Shown here piece by piece: positions 27,390-35,289 of a stretch of 64,000 bases of DNA. Source of the stretch: Geomicrobium sediminis (GTDB lineage: Bacteria > Bacillota > Bacilli > Bacillales > Marinococcaceae); the NCBI RefSeq assembly GCF_016908595.1, contig NZ_JAFBEC010000004.1, positions 186,001 through 250,000 of the forward strand. The letters run 5' to 3'. A program made the position numbers and the translations under genes. Each line of letters opens with the position of its first letter. The first letter of the stretch is position 1. The notes below the pieces were generated by a model. It searched no databases, had not been told where the DNA came from, and worked only from the letters and a program-made list of their open reading frames with translations.

Positions 27390-28697
27390 ATGATTATTAA
27401 CAACAACATGAGCGCAATGAACGCGCATCGCCAAATGGGAATGAACCAAACATCGATGCAAACATCAATGGAAAAATTGTCTTCAGGACAACGCATTAAT
27501 CGCGCAGGCGATGACGCAGCAGGTCTAGCGATCTCTGAGAAAATGCGCGCACAAATCAGTGGACTGGATCAAGCAAGCCGTAACGCACAAGATGGTATTT
27601 CTTTGATCCAAACAGCTGAAGGTGCTTTAGACGAATCACATAGCATCCTTCAAAGAATGCGTGAACTCGCAGTACAATCAGCAAACGATACAAACCAAGA
27701 TGACGTTGACCGTGAAGCTATTCAAGAAGAAGTAGATGCTTTGGCAGCAGAACTAGATCGAATCGCCGGTAATACGGAATTTAATAATAAAAACCTATTG
27801 AATGGTAGTTTTAAAGGTGAATTTCATATTGGCGCTAACTCAGGCCAAAGTATCAATGTTGAAATTGGTAACTTAAACTCTTCTACTCTAGGAGTGTCAC
27901 GAGAAGGAGAAGCTGAGGTTGTAACTGGTTCAGTTAACAACGATAGTACTGTTCTAGGTGTAGAAAATCAAAATGCATTTGTTGATGGTAATAATAACGT
28001 TGTTGCTGTAGAAATCGGCAGTGAATGGTTTAACGTTAACGACGTTGAAGTAGATGAAAATGGAAGTTTAGCTGCAAAAGACGGGGCTGACAACATTGAC
28101 GCACCAGCAGAAGTAACAACTCATACGCTTAATGGAGAAACTTACGTAGCAGAAGAGTTAAGTAGTGATGAGACAGTAACTGTTGACGGAAATAATGTTA
28201 CAGTTGATTCAGGAACTACTGTTCTTAGAAATTCAGATGATGAGATTATTGCAATTCAAAATGGCTCATCATGGTATGAGGTAAGTGACCTTGAAGAAGA
28301 TACAGAAAATGCAGGACAAATTGACTTCACTGAAAGTACTGCTGGAGATGTTACAACAAGTACAGCTGCATCTGTTGAATTAACAACTACAAAAGGAATT
28401 GATGTTTCTAACCAGGTAGCAGCAGATGGTGCTATTGATACGATCAATAGCGCAATTAATCAAGTTTCCGAGCAACGTTCTTATCTCGGTGCTATCCAAA
28501 ATCGTCTTGAGCATACGATTGCTAACCTTGATAACGCTTCTGAGAACCTTCAAGCAGCTGAATCACGCGTGCGCGACGTAGATATGGCTCGTGAGATGAT
28601 GGAATTCACAAAGAACAACATCCTTTCACAAGCTTCTCAATCTATGCTTGCTCAAGCAAACCAACTTCCTCAATCAGTACTTCAATTACTTCAATAA
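27390..28697 (+). CDS. hag: Flagellin with enlarged acidic central domain
   Basis: 435 residues from the ATG 10 nt after AAGGA; 12 upstream in-frame codons are leader. The conserved D0/D1 ends are typical (MIINNNMSAMNAHRQM, AGDDAAGLAISEKMRAQI; C-terminal SQASQSMLAQANQLPQSVLQLL). B. subtilis Hag has 304 residues; here the surface-exposed middle (about 165-350) is expanded, very acidic and almost free of lysine. It contains an internal duplication: VVAVEIGSEWFNVNDVE near residue 204 and IIAIQNGSSWYEVSDLE near 285. It is an orphan flagellin locus between glnA and a defence module, monocistronic with SigD and CsrA-type signals. Confidence 0.97.
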   Translation: MIINNNMSAMNAHRQMGMNQTSMQTSMEKLSSGQRINRAGDDAAGLAISEKMRAQISGLDQASRNAQDGISLIQTAEGALDESHSILQRMRELAVQSANDTNQDDVDREAIQEEVDALAAELDRIAGNTEFNNKNLLNGSFKGEFHIGANSGQSINVEIGNLNSSTLGVSREGEAEVVTGSVNNDSTVLGVENQNAFVDGNNNVVAVEIGSEWFNVNDVEVDENGSLAAKDGADNIDAPAEVTTHTLNGETYVAEELSSDETVTVDGNNVTVDSGTTVLRNSDDEIIAIQNGSSWYEVSDLEEDTENAGQIDFTESTAGDVTTSTAASVELTTTKGIDVSNQVAADGAIDTINSAINQVSEQRSYLGAIQNRLEHTIANLDNASENLQAAESRVRDVDMAREMMEFTKNNILSQASQSMLAQANQLPQSVLQLLQ

Positions 28698-28705
28698 TTA
28701 GGTCA

Positions 28706-28735
28706 AAACCTCGCCGTTAGGCGGGGTTTTTGTTT
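28706..28735 (+). terminator. Intrinsic terminator of hag
   Basis: AAACCTCGCC pairs with GGCGGGGTTT (one wobble) around GTTA, followed by TTGTTTTTG. Confidence 0.92.
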
Positions 28736-28871
28736 TTGAAGAAGAATAAAAACGTAATCAGTAATAAACTTTGCTGAAGTAAATTTTTTTAATTAATATT
28801 AATATATTGAAAAAAATAGAAAAGTTGTCGAAAATAGAGTTAGCAACTTAAATATAAAGGTAGGGTGTATA

Positions 28872-30506
28872 ATGACAATAGAAAGAATCATTGTAAGGAA
28901 CTATAAGAGCTTTCAAAATCTTGACTTATGTGTTAATAACGATATGAATTTGTTAATTGGAAATAACGGGACAGGGAAATCAACAATTTTGGAGATAATA
29001 CATTTAGCTTTGACAGGAAATCTTCGTAATCGTCCTATTTATTATGAGATAAATCCTTATTTATTTAATATATCAGCTAATAATAAATTTGTTGAAGACG
29101 CAAGACGCTTTCAAGGAGGAGAAATAGAAACCGTTGAACCACCTAAAATTTTAATTGAGATATATTTTTCAGAATCTGATGATCAAGAATTAAATAAATT
29201 TCGAGGCACAGAGAATTCATTAATTAAAGATCTTTTAGGATTTAGTCTTTCAATTAGATTTGATGAAAGATATAGCGAGGAGTATAGAGAGTACTTGGCT
29301 AACAAAGAGATTTCTTACATACCAACAGAATATTATTCTATAGAGTGGAGAAGTTTTGGGGACTCAATAATTACACCAAGATCAATTCCTTTTAAATCGT
29401 ACCTAATTGATTCAAACGATGCGTCTTTTGGTCAACTTCCTCAAAAGCATTTTATGGGAATAATTGATAATACTTTAGATAACAAGCAACGTGCTAATCT
29501 TTCAGTCCTATATCGAGAATATAAGGAACAATTTGCTAAAAGAGATGAAGTAATAGAATTGAACAAAATTTTAAATGAGAAGAAGAAAGGATCATTTAAT
29601 AAAGATGATCCTAAAGAGTTAACACTCTCACTTGATGTAAGCCGGAAAACGAGTTGGGAATCTGCTGTAAATGCTTACATCGATAATATTCCGTTTGATA
29701 ATATAGGAACCGGAAATCAAAATATGCTAAAGTCTGTTTATGCAGTGCAAAATCGTAAAGATAAGCAGACAATATTATTAATGGAAGAACCAGAGAATCA
29801 CTTATCTTTCTCAAATATGCGTAAATTACTTTCTCGCTTGGAAGAGTTATCAGTAGGTCAACAAGTTTTTATTTCTACTCATAATTCATATGTGCTTAAT
29901 AAGCTTCATTTAAATAAGTTAATACTGCTTAGTCGTGAAAACCATAGTGCTATGAACAATCTAGATGATGAGACAGTACGTTATTTTCAGAAAATGCCGA
30001 ATTATAATACCCTAAGATTTATACTTTCCGATAGAGTTATATTGGTGGAAGGTCCAGCCGATGAATTAATCGTAACTAAATGTTACACAGCTAAGTATAA
30101 TGGTAAAGTTCCATTAGATGATGGGGTTGATGTTTTTAGTGTTAATGGGCTATCATTTAAACGGTTTTTAGATATTGCAAAACTTTTAAAAATAGATACT
30201 TCAGTAGTTACTGACAATGATGGTGATTTTGCTAAGAATATAGAAAAAAAATATGCTGATTATAGGGAAACATTTATCAATATATGTGCTGATCAAAACA
30301 ATACTTTAAAGACGTTAGAGCCGCAATTTCTATATGCAGGGGAGAACTATGAAAGTCTTAAGAAGGTTTTGGATAAGGAAGATTTGACAGTGGAAGAGTT
30401 AGAGAATTATATGCAAAAAAACAAGACTGATTGGGCGTTGAAAGTTCTTATGGATGATGAGGAAGAATTTGATTTTCCGGGGTATATAAAAAATGCCGTA
30501 CGTTAA
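28872..30506 (+). CDS. OLD-family nuclease: ABC ATPase fused to TOPRIM (GajA-like)
   Basis: 544 residues, start after AAAGGTAGGGTG. The N-terminal ABC ATPase has Walker A IGNNGTGKST (residues 29-38), Walker B TILLMEEPENH near 300-310 and a switch His in FISTHNSYVL near 335. The C-terminal TOPRIM domain has the metal Glu in ILVEGPADELI near 390 and the acidic TDNDGDF near 448, with a following Lys in DWALKVL as possible third catalytic residue. Next to a UvrD-type helicase this is the class 2 OLD / Gabija GajA arrangement; GajA is a sequence-specific DNA nickase blocked by high NTP. Codon use is A+T-rich compared with core genes, suggesting transfer. The stop overlaps the helicase start. Confidence 0.85.
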   Translation: MTIERIIVRNYKSFQNLDLCVNNDMNLLIGNNGTGKSTILEIIHLALTGNLRNRPIYYEINPYLFNISANNKFVEDARRFQGGEIETVEPPKILIEIYFSESDDQELNKFRGTENSLIKDLLGFSLSIRFDERYSEEYREYLANKEISYIPTEYYSIEWRSFGDSIITPRSIPFKSYLIDSNDASFGQLPQKHFMGIIDNTLDNKQRANLSVLYREYKEQFAKRDEVIELNKILNEKKKGSFNKDDPKELTLSLDVSRKTSWESAVNAYIDNIPFDNIGTGNQNMLKSVYAVQNRKDKQTILLMEEPENHLSFSNMRKLLSRLEELSVGQQVFISTHNSYVLNKLHLNKLILLSRENHSAMNNLDDETVRYFQKMPNYNTLRFILSDRVILVEGPADELIVTKCYTAKYNGKVPLDDGVDVFSVNGLSFKRFLDIAKLLKIDTSVVTDNDGDFAKNIEKKYADYRETFINICADQNNTLKTLEPQFLYAGENYESLKKVLDKEDLTVEELENYMQKNKTDWALKVLMDDEEEFDFPGYIKNAVR

Positions 30507-31563
30507 AAGAATAATTCAAGCTGGTGCAGGGACGGGAAAAACTACTCTATTAATTAAAGAGGCTCTTATTAATATACAAGAAGGAAAGGTGCTTTACCTT
30601 ACTTACACAAGAAACAACTTACGATCAATGAAGGATGATATTTTAAAGGATAAAGGATTTATACCTAAAGAAATTGAATGTCGAACTTGGATAGAGTTTT
30701 TATTAAATGAATTAGCCAAACCATACAGAAAATTAGTTGAAATTCCTGCTATTGAAGGTTTAGACAATACTATGGAAAGCAAAATACCTAAGAAGAAAGG
30801 TGTCACTACTGAGAACGTAAAGTACTATATTAATCGTCAGAATAAATTATATTCTGAGAGACTTGCTCAACTCATTTGTGAGGTTAATAACAAGATTAAT
30901 GGGATGGTTTTTAATAGAATCAATAAAATGTATAGTACTATTCTAATTGATGAAGTTCAAGATTTGAATGGTTATGATTTAGAAATAGTAAAAGAGCTAT
31001 ATAATTTAGAATGTAATATTATTATTGTTGGTGACCATAGACAATCAACATATTCTACTAACAGTGGTAGAAAACACTCTAAATATAAAAATAGTAAGAT
31101 ATTTAATTTCTTTAAAGAAGAAATGAGTATTAAAGAAATAGAACAGTTAAATGACTGTTACCGATGTAATCAAGAGATATGCGATTTTGTAAATCCTTTA
31201 TATGATGATCTTGAGTTGAGAGCAGTCAGAAAAAGCAAGAAATTAGAGGATGAAGGAATTATTCTTATAGAAAATCAAAGCAATTTACTTAGTCATATTC
31301 AAAATAGGGAACCCACAATTCTTCACTACGATAAAAGAATATTTAAAAAGGCTGAAAAATATGGTCTACCAAATAATTTGGAGTATTTGACCTTTGGTAC
31401 ATCTAAAGGTGTAACAAGAGATCATGTTTTAATTTTCCCGACTTCAGAAATGAAAAATCATGCTATGAGAATTGACACTAACTTTAAAGAACAATCTTTA
31501 GCAAAATATTACGTAGCGTTGACTCGTGCTAGACATTCTGTTGCAATATACATTGGTAAATAA
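30493..31563 (+). CDS. Compact UvrD-like SF1 helicase (GajB-like)
   Basis: 356 residues, overlapping the nuclease gene by 14 nt, so translation is coupled. All SF1A motifs are visible: I AGAGTGKTT (residues 10-18), Ia LTYTRNNL, II LIDEVQDL near 152, III GDHRQSTY near 180, IV NDCYRCNQ near 220, V GTSKGVTRDHV near 300 and VI YYVALTRARHS near 341. It is shorter than Gabija GajB (about 490 residues) because the 1B/2B insertions are small. In Gabija, GajB binds GajA and is activated by DNA ends or ssDNA; a similar role is inferred. No terminator is evident downstream. Confidence 0.85.
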   Translation: MPYVKRIIQAGAGTGKTTLLIKEALINIQEGKVLYLTYTRNNLRSMKDDILKDKGFIPKEIECRTWIEFLLNELAKPYRKLVEIPAIEGLDNTMESKIPKKKGVTTENVKYYINRQNKLYSERLAQLICEVNNKINGMVFNRINKMYSTILIDEVQDLNGYDLEIVKELYNLECNIIIVGDHRQSTYSTNSGRKHSKYKNSKIFNFFKEEMSIKEIEQLNDCYRCNQEICDFVNPLYDDLELRAVRKSKKLEDEGIILIENQSNLLSHIQNREPTILHYDKRIFKKAEKYGLPNNLEYLTFGTSKGVTRDHVLIFPTSEMKNHAMRIDTNFKEQSLAKYYVALTRARHSVAIYIGK

Positions 31564-32150
31564 TCTAATAGAATGCTCATCTAATGGCAAATGTTTATCC
31601 TAACAGCAAATAAGTGATAGTGATTATTTAAGAGTAGTAAGCTTAGGTTTTGCTGTATCCATTAATGAAATTCAAATTTTTCTATTATTGTGCTAACTAA
31701 TCTGCAAACTAAATTGCTAACAAACTAATTACAAACACTTGGAATTAACCGAGATCGCACAGGGGAGAGGGATACCAACAATCCAGTACTCATGGGTTTC
31801 ATGGGGAAATGAAGCCCGTACAAAACCCCTGATACAGAAATGGTAAAGTAGTGTTCAGCTTTTCAAATCCATCTATGGGCTTTATATAAAAATTTATGAA
31901 TTAATGGTTTATTGGAATGGAAGAGCTTTCTCCATTAAAATTATTTATACCAGTCCTCTTATCTCTATGTCTATAGAAGATTAGGTTACTCGTTAATAGA
32001 AAAAAATAATCTTTAAAAATGACGCTTTTAAACAAAACGCTAAGATTTTTTAAGCTTAGTTAGATAAGTTCTATACATTTAACCAACTAAGCAACATTCC
32101 AACCCCATTGCCATATATATACCCTACACAGTAGACCTAGGGGTGTTGCA
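31564..32150. other. 587-bp A+T-rich intergenic region with one structured, GC-richer segment
   Basis: No gene is seen. Positions 31747-31850 stand out as richer in G+C and can fold: outer stem CAGGGG (31760) / CCCCTG (31826), GTAC (31786) / GTAC (31818), and a 9-bp hairpin GGGTTTCAT / ATGAAGCCC at 31794-31817 with loop GGGGAA. A frame without a proper start reads through it (31721-31846, ending NEARTKPLIQKW). An 8-bp inverted repeat GCTTAGTT/AACTAAGC lies at 32054-32092. The nature is unknown; a decayed IS200/IS605-type end or a structured RNA are candidates. Confidence 0.4.
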
Positions 32151-32807
32151 ATGAACAAGCTTCGCGAGTACTTTGAAAACAATAATGACCGCTTAATTCA
32201 CAAATGGGATCATTATTTCGACATTTACGAGCGGCATTTTGAGCGTTTTGTTGATAAAGATGTGAACGTAATGGAGATTGGAGTCTTTCACGGTGGTTCG
32301 CTTCAAATGTGGAAGGACTATTTCGGGAAAGAAGTGAACATTTACGGGTTGGATATAAATCCGACTTGTAAGTCGTTTGAAGAAGACCGAGTGCAAGTAC
32401 TAATTGGCGACCAAGGCGATCGTGAGTTTTGGAAGTCGATCAAGCCAACGTTGCCGACGTTTGACATCATCATCGATGATGGTGGGCACTCGATGGATCA
32501 GCAAATCATTACGTTTGAAGAGATGTTTCCGTTGCTTTCAGAGAATGGTGTTTTTCTTATTGAAGATTTGCATACGAGTTACATGAGTTATTATGCTGGT
32601 GGCTATGAGAAGGCGAACACATTTATTGAGTATTCGAAGAAACGGATCGATGAACTGAATGCGTGGCATTCTGAAGACGAGCGGTTGCAGGTGAATGACT
32701 TTACGAAGTCGGCGTATTCAATGAGTTATTACGACAGTGTATTAGTCATTGAAAAAAGGCCGATGCAGCCACCGTTCCACAAAACATCAGGAAAACCTTC
32801 GTACTAG
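32151..32807 (+). CDS. Class I SAM-dependent methyltransferase (cephalosporin-hydroxylase-like family)
   Basis: 218 residues. The N-terminus is NKLREYFENNNDRLIHKWDHYFDIYERHF; motif I MEIGVFHGGSLQMWKDYFG is at about residues 41-59; acidic IYGLDINP; DIIIDDGGHSMDQQ near 103-116 with the metal-ligand DDG-H pattern of this family; then GVFLIEDLHTSY. Relatives act on sugars, macrolides or surface glycans. It is solitary here; a link to flagellin modification is possible, because hag is 3.5 kb upstream, but unsupported. The ribosome binding site is GGGGTG. Confidence 0.75.
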   Translation: MNKLREYFENNNDRLIHKWDHYFDIYERHFERFVDKDVNVMEIGVFHGGSLQMWKDYFGKEVNIYGLDINPTCKSFEEDRVQVLIGDQGDREFWKSIKPTLPTFDIIIDDGGHSMDQQIITFEEMFPLLSENGVFLIEDLHTSYMSYYAGGYEKANTFIEYSKKRIDELNAWHSEDERLQVNDFTKSAYSMSYYDSVLVIEKRPMQPPFHKTSGKPSY

Positions 32808-32895
32808 TACATCTTGAGGCATTGTAACAATTCTTTGTTAATGTACTAAATCGTAAATGGTGTATGAATTGTTTGTTAATTGATTGTAAAACCGA

Positions 32896-32924
32896 TTGTC
32901 GTGGATGGTTGTGAGGGATATAGT
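32896..32924 (+). promoter_or_regulatory. Promoter of the candidate small RNA
   Basis: TTGTCG, exactly 17 nt, TATAGT, placing a start near 32930. Confidence 0.55.
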
Positions 32925-32929
32925 AAAGG

Positions 32930-33010
32930 AAGTCCAAACTTCTTCGCTTGCAGCTTACCTACTGTAAGTAAGGAGAAAGAGCGCTACAGCTTTTTGTAGC
33001 GTTTTTTTTA
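32930..33010 (+). ncRNA. Candidate small RNA of about 80 nt
   Basis: The segment between the promoter at 32896 and the terminator at 32982 has no ORF but three consecutive stem-loops: GAAGT-ccaa-ACTTC, CTTAC-ctact-GTAAG, and the terminator CGCTAC / GTAGCG with a tail of eight T. Its single-stranded linker holds AAGGAG. No Rfam family was recognised. The IS30 left end starts 10 bp after the T tract, so the insertion did not break the unit. Confidence 0.5.
32982..33010 (+). terminator. Intrinsic terminator of the candidate small RNA
   Basis: CGCTAC pairs with GTAGCG around AGCTTTTT, followed by eight T. Confidence 0.8.
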
Positions 33011-33019
33011 TTGGACGGT

Positions 33020-33039
33020 TTGTCAATCTAAGTGCAACA
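33020..33039. repeat. Left inverted repeat of the IS30 element
   Basis: TTGTCAATCTAAGTGCAACA; the reverse complement of the right end reads TTGTAAAATCAAGTGCAACA, a match at 16 of 20 positions. It overlaps the transposase stop codon. Confidence 0.8.
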
Positions 33040-33970
33040 GTTCATGTTGAAAAGCCTCGTGCGCCGTTTTCCAATTTAAACATTTGCGTGGGCGTCCATT
33101 AATTAAACGAAGGGCATTCTCCATTTCTCCCTCAGATACAAGACTTAAATCATATGCTTTCGGAAAGAACTCGCGCAGAAGACCATTGGCATTCTCATTA
33201 CTCCCACGTTGCCAAGACGAATAAGCATCTGCGAAATAGATGCGTAGTGGGAGATCGGCCTCGATCCTTGAATAGCACGCAAATTCTTTTCCTCGGTCCA
33301 CGGTCGCTGTTTTCAGCGCTCCGGACGGCAGTAACTTATGCAAGCTTTTAATGGCTGACTCCATAGAAGCTGCCGTACGATTCGGCATCTTAAAGACGAT
33401 ATACCAACGTGTCTTGCGCTCAATAAGCGTAGCCATACAACCTTTACTTTTTCCACGGCTCGAGACGACCGTATCGAGTTCCCAATGACCAAATGTTTCG
33501 CGTTTTCGAATGTCTTTCGGTCGCTTTTGAATGGTAGTACCGATGTTAAAGCGCCCGCGTGTTTCTTTCGGTTTCTGACGTTTCCCCTTGTGGCGAAGGA
33601 CCTGAACATTACGTTCGAGAAACCCTTGATAAAGCCATCTGTACAAGGTCTTGAAAGATAACGTTTCAAAAAATAGACGATTTACAATCTGCTCTGGAGA
33701 CCACGTTTGATCTAGCTTTTCTTGTATAATCCGAGCGAGCTCAGGACTCCACTTCCCATCAGGGCGACATGCTAGGCGCCGCTTATGAGCGATGTCTTGT
33801 GCGATCTCAGAACGGTATTCTTGAGTAACGACAGTATTGCGACGAAGCTCCCTTGATATCGTGGAAGGACTTCTTCTTAGTTCATCGGAGATTTTCCGAA
33901 TCGAGTATCCTATTTTCTGTAGCGTTTCAATACGCGCTCGTTCAAATGTGGTAAGATGTTGATAGCTCAT
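33023..33970 (-). CDS. IS30-family transposase
   Basis: 315 residues, intact. The N-terminal helix-turn-helix is typical (YQHLTTFERARIETLQKIG ... RSPSTISRELRRN). The DDE catalytic core shows Asp in HWELDTVVS, Asp in TVDRGKEFA and Glu in SNENANGLLREFFPK. The start follows CGGAGG. The intact frame and ends suggest that it is recent or still active. Confidence 0.97.
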   Translation of the reverse strand: MSYQHLTTFERARIETLQKIGYSIRKISDELRRSPSTISRELRRNTVVTQEYRSEIAQDIAHKRRLACRPDGKWSPELARIIQEKLDQTWSPEQIVNRLFFETLSFKTLYRWLYQGFLERNVQVLRHKGKRQKPKETRGRFNIGTTIQKRPKDIRKRETFGHWELDTVVSSRGKSKGCMATLIERKTRWYIVFKMPNRTAASMESAIKSLHKLLPSGALKTATVDRGKEFACYSRIEADLPLRIYFADAYSSWQRGSNENANGLLREFFPKAYDLSLVSEGEMENALRLINGRPRKCLNWKTAHEAFQHELLHLD

Positions 33971-34049
33971 GACAAAGCCTCCGTAGGTGTATTTGTGTGG
34001 TTACAATCCATCTTACACAAGGCTGTCATGAGCTGTCTTTATTTTTAGG

Positions 34050-34069
34050 TGTTGCACTTGATTTTACAA
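34050..34069. repeat. Right inverted repeat of the IS30 element
   Basis: TGTTGCACTTGATTTTACAA, the inverted partner of the left end. Confidence 0.8.
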
Positions 34070-34123
34070 TTCGTCATTGTTAAAAAATAAATAGTAACCA
34101 TAAATATATTATGTAAACTAATA

Positions 34124-34154
34124 ATTAAAATCTGTGATTACCACAGATTTTAAT
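34124..34154 (-). terminator. Probable terminator of lexA
   Basis: A perfect 13-bp inverted repeat ATTAAAATCTGTG / CACAGATTTTAAT overlapping the lexA stop; on the minus strand the stem ends in TTTTAATTATT, a weak T tract. Confidence 0.6.
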
Positions 34155-34806
34155 GAATGGTACGAAGGACGCCAGTGACTTTGCCGAGAATTTGGCAGTT
34201 GGTTAATAAAATCGGTTCCATTGAATCGTTTTCTGGTTGAAGACGAATGTGGTTTCCTTCATTAAAGAAGCGTTTCACTGTTGCTTCTTGGTCTTCGGTC
34301 ATCGCAACGACGATGTCGCCGTTCTCTGCGGTGCGTTGTTGGCGAACGATGACACGGTCACCGTCAAGAATGCCGGCATTAATCATACTTTCCCCAACAA
34401 TCGTAAGCATGAACACTTGGTCATGACCGACATAAGATTCAGGCAATGGAATGTATTCTTCAATATTCTCAACAGCAGTAATCGGTTGTCCGGCCGTTAC
34501 TTTCCCGATCATCGGTACGTAAGAAGTTGGCGCCGGTACTTCGCCTTGTGTATAAGATGAGGACTGCGTTGCATTCGTTTCATTTTGTGCATCGAGGTGC
34601 AACACTTCGATTGCTCTCGGTTTCGTAGGATCGCGTCGAATAAAGCCTTTTTTCTCTAAGCGAGCAAGATGTCCGTGGACGGTCGAGCTTGAGGCAAGTC
34701 CAACGGCTTCCCCGATTTCTCGAACTGATGGGGGATACCCTTTCGCTTTAACATTGGATTTAATGTACGTAAGAATCTTCTCCTGGCGTGGAGACAATTT
34801 TGACAC
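34150..34806 (-). CDS. lexA: SOS repressor LexA
   Basis: 218 residues, GTG start after GAGGTGA. The N-terminal winged HTH has the family [34 protein letters not shown] linker of about 20 residues follows. The C-terminal S24 self-cleavage domain has the scissile Ala-Gly in VTAGQPI, catalytic Ser in [10 protein letters not shown] and Lys in ATVKRFF. It is slightly longer than B. subtilis LexA (205), with the extra length in the linker ([16 protein letters not shown]). Three LexA-box-like sites lie in the divergent upstream region. Confidence 0.98.
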   Translation of the reverse strand: MSKLSPRQEKILTYIKSNVKAKGYPPSVREIGEAVGLASSSTVHGHLARLEKKGFIRRDPTKPRAIEVLHLDAQNETNATQSSSYTQGEVPAPTSYVPMIGKVTAGQPITAVENIEEYIPLPESYVGHDQVFMLTIVGESMINAGILDGDRVIVRQQRTAENGDIVVAMTEDQEATVKRFFNEGNHIRLQPENDSMEPILLTNCQILGKVTGVLRTIH

Positions 34807-34871
34807 CGTCGTTCACCTCACAATTTCTAAATTTTTACTATGTCGAATATAGCATACAAAACATGTGTTTG

Positions 34872-34885
34872 CAAACATCCGTTCT
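34872..34885 (-). promoter_or_regulatory. LexA box nearest lexA
   Basis: CAAACATCCGTTCT, two mismatches from CGAACNNNNGTTCG; probably the autoregulatory site of lexA. Confidence 0.55.
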
Positions 34886-34895
34886 ATTTTTCCTC

Positions 34896-34925
34896 TTGAC
34901 ACGAACGTTCGTTCTTAGTTATAGT
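34896..34925 (+). promoter_or_regulatory. SigA promoter of the divergent SOS gene
   Basis: TTGACA, 18 nt, TATAGT. A LexA box exactly fills the spacer. Confidence 0.8.
34902..34915 (+). promoter_or_regulatory. LexA box in the divergent promoter
   Basis: CGAACGTTCGTTCT, one mismatch from CGAACNNNNGTTCG, between the -35 and -10 elements. Confidence 0.85.
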
Positions 34926-34932
34926 CGATATA

Positions 34933-34946
34933 CGAACAAACGTTTT
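34933..34946 (+). promoter_or_regulatory. LexA box downstream of the divergent promoter
   Basis: CGAACAAACGTTTT, two mismatches, ending right before the GGGGAG ribosome binding site. Confidence 0.7.
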
Positions 34947-34961
34947 GGGGAGATGAGAATT

Positions 34962-35075
34962 GTGAAGAGAATGCAAAGCTTTATAAGAAGAACATCAATT
35001 GAAGAGTGGGCAATTTTAGTATTATTCTTTGTTGCTGTAATTGCCATGTTAACGGTTGCGAACATAGGTTTTTAA
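34962..35075 (+). CDS. SOS-controlled 37-residue membrane protein at the yneA position
   Basis: GTG start 9 nt after GGGGAG; the ATG at 34953 touches that site and is less likely. The peptide is MKRMQSFIRRTSIEEW, a hydrophobic helix (AILVLFFVAVIAMLTVA), then NIGF, so it should be a bitopic protein with a basic cytoplasmic N-terminus. It is divergent from lexA and preceded by a strong promoter with two LexA boxes, the place and control of the division inhibitor YneA. YneA (about 105 residues) has an N-terminal helix and a LysM domain; here there is no LysM. It is probably a minimal SOS cell-division inhibitor, inferred from context only. Confidence 0.75.
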   Translation: MKRMQSFIRRTSIEEWAILVLFFVAVIAMLTVANIGF

Positions 35076-35289
35076 TATGAAGTTTAATGATTAATTCAGC
35101 TTGAATCTGAATATTCGTAATTATAGGTTTATCATTGGGTTTGTAAGGGAATAAGATCTATAGATTTGTGTAAGTTGTACGGATTATCGATATAGGTCTA
35201 TGTTAAGCAATTCTGCTGTTGCCTTGAGCAAGCGCATACAATCGTGTACGCTTAAGTAGTACGATCTCTTGATAAGGGAGGGATTCACG

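Larger units (their letters stand above)
33020..34069 (-). mobile_element. IS30-family insertion sequence, apparently complete
   Basis: A 1,050-bp element bounded by 20-bp imperfect inverted repeats and carrying one transposase gene. No short target duplication is obvious (GGT outside left, TTC outside right). It sits between the candidate small RNA and the lexA terminator and interrupts no recognised gene. Confidence 0.85.

Noticed and set aside
31739-31846. Possible 35-residue protein from a TTG
   Set aside because: No ribosome binding site and overlap with the folded segment; kept only as a note on that region.
33011-34075. Target-site duplication for the IS30 element
   Set aside because: The bases just outside the inverted repeats (GGT and TTC) do not match; no duplication can be claimed.
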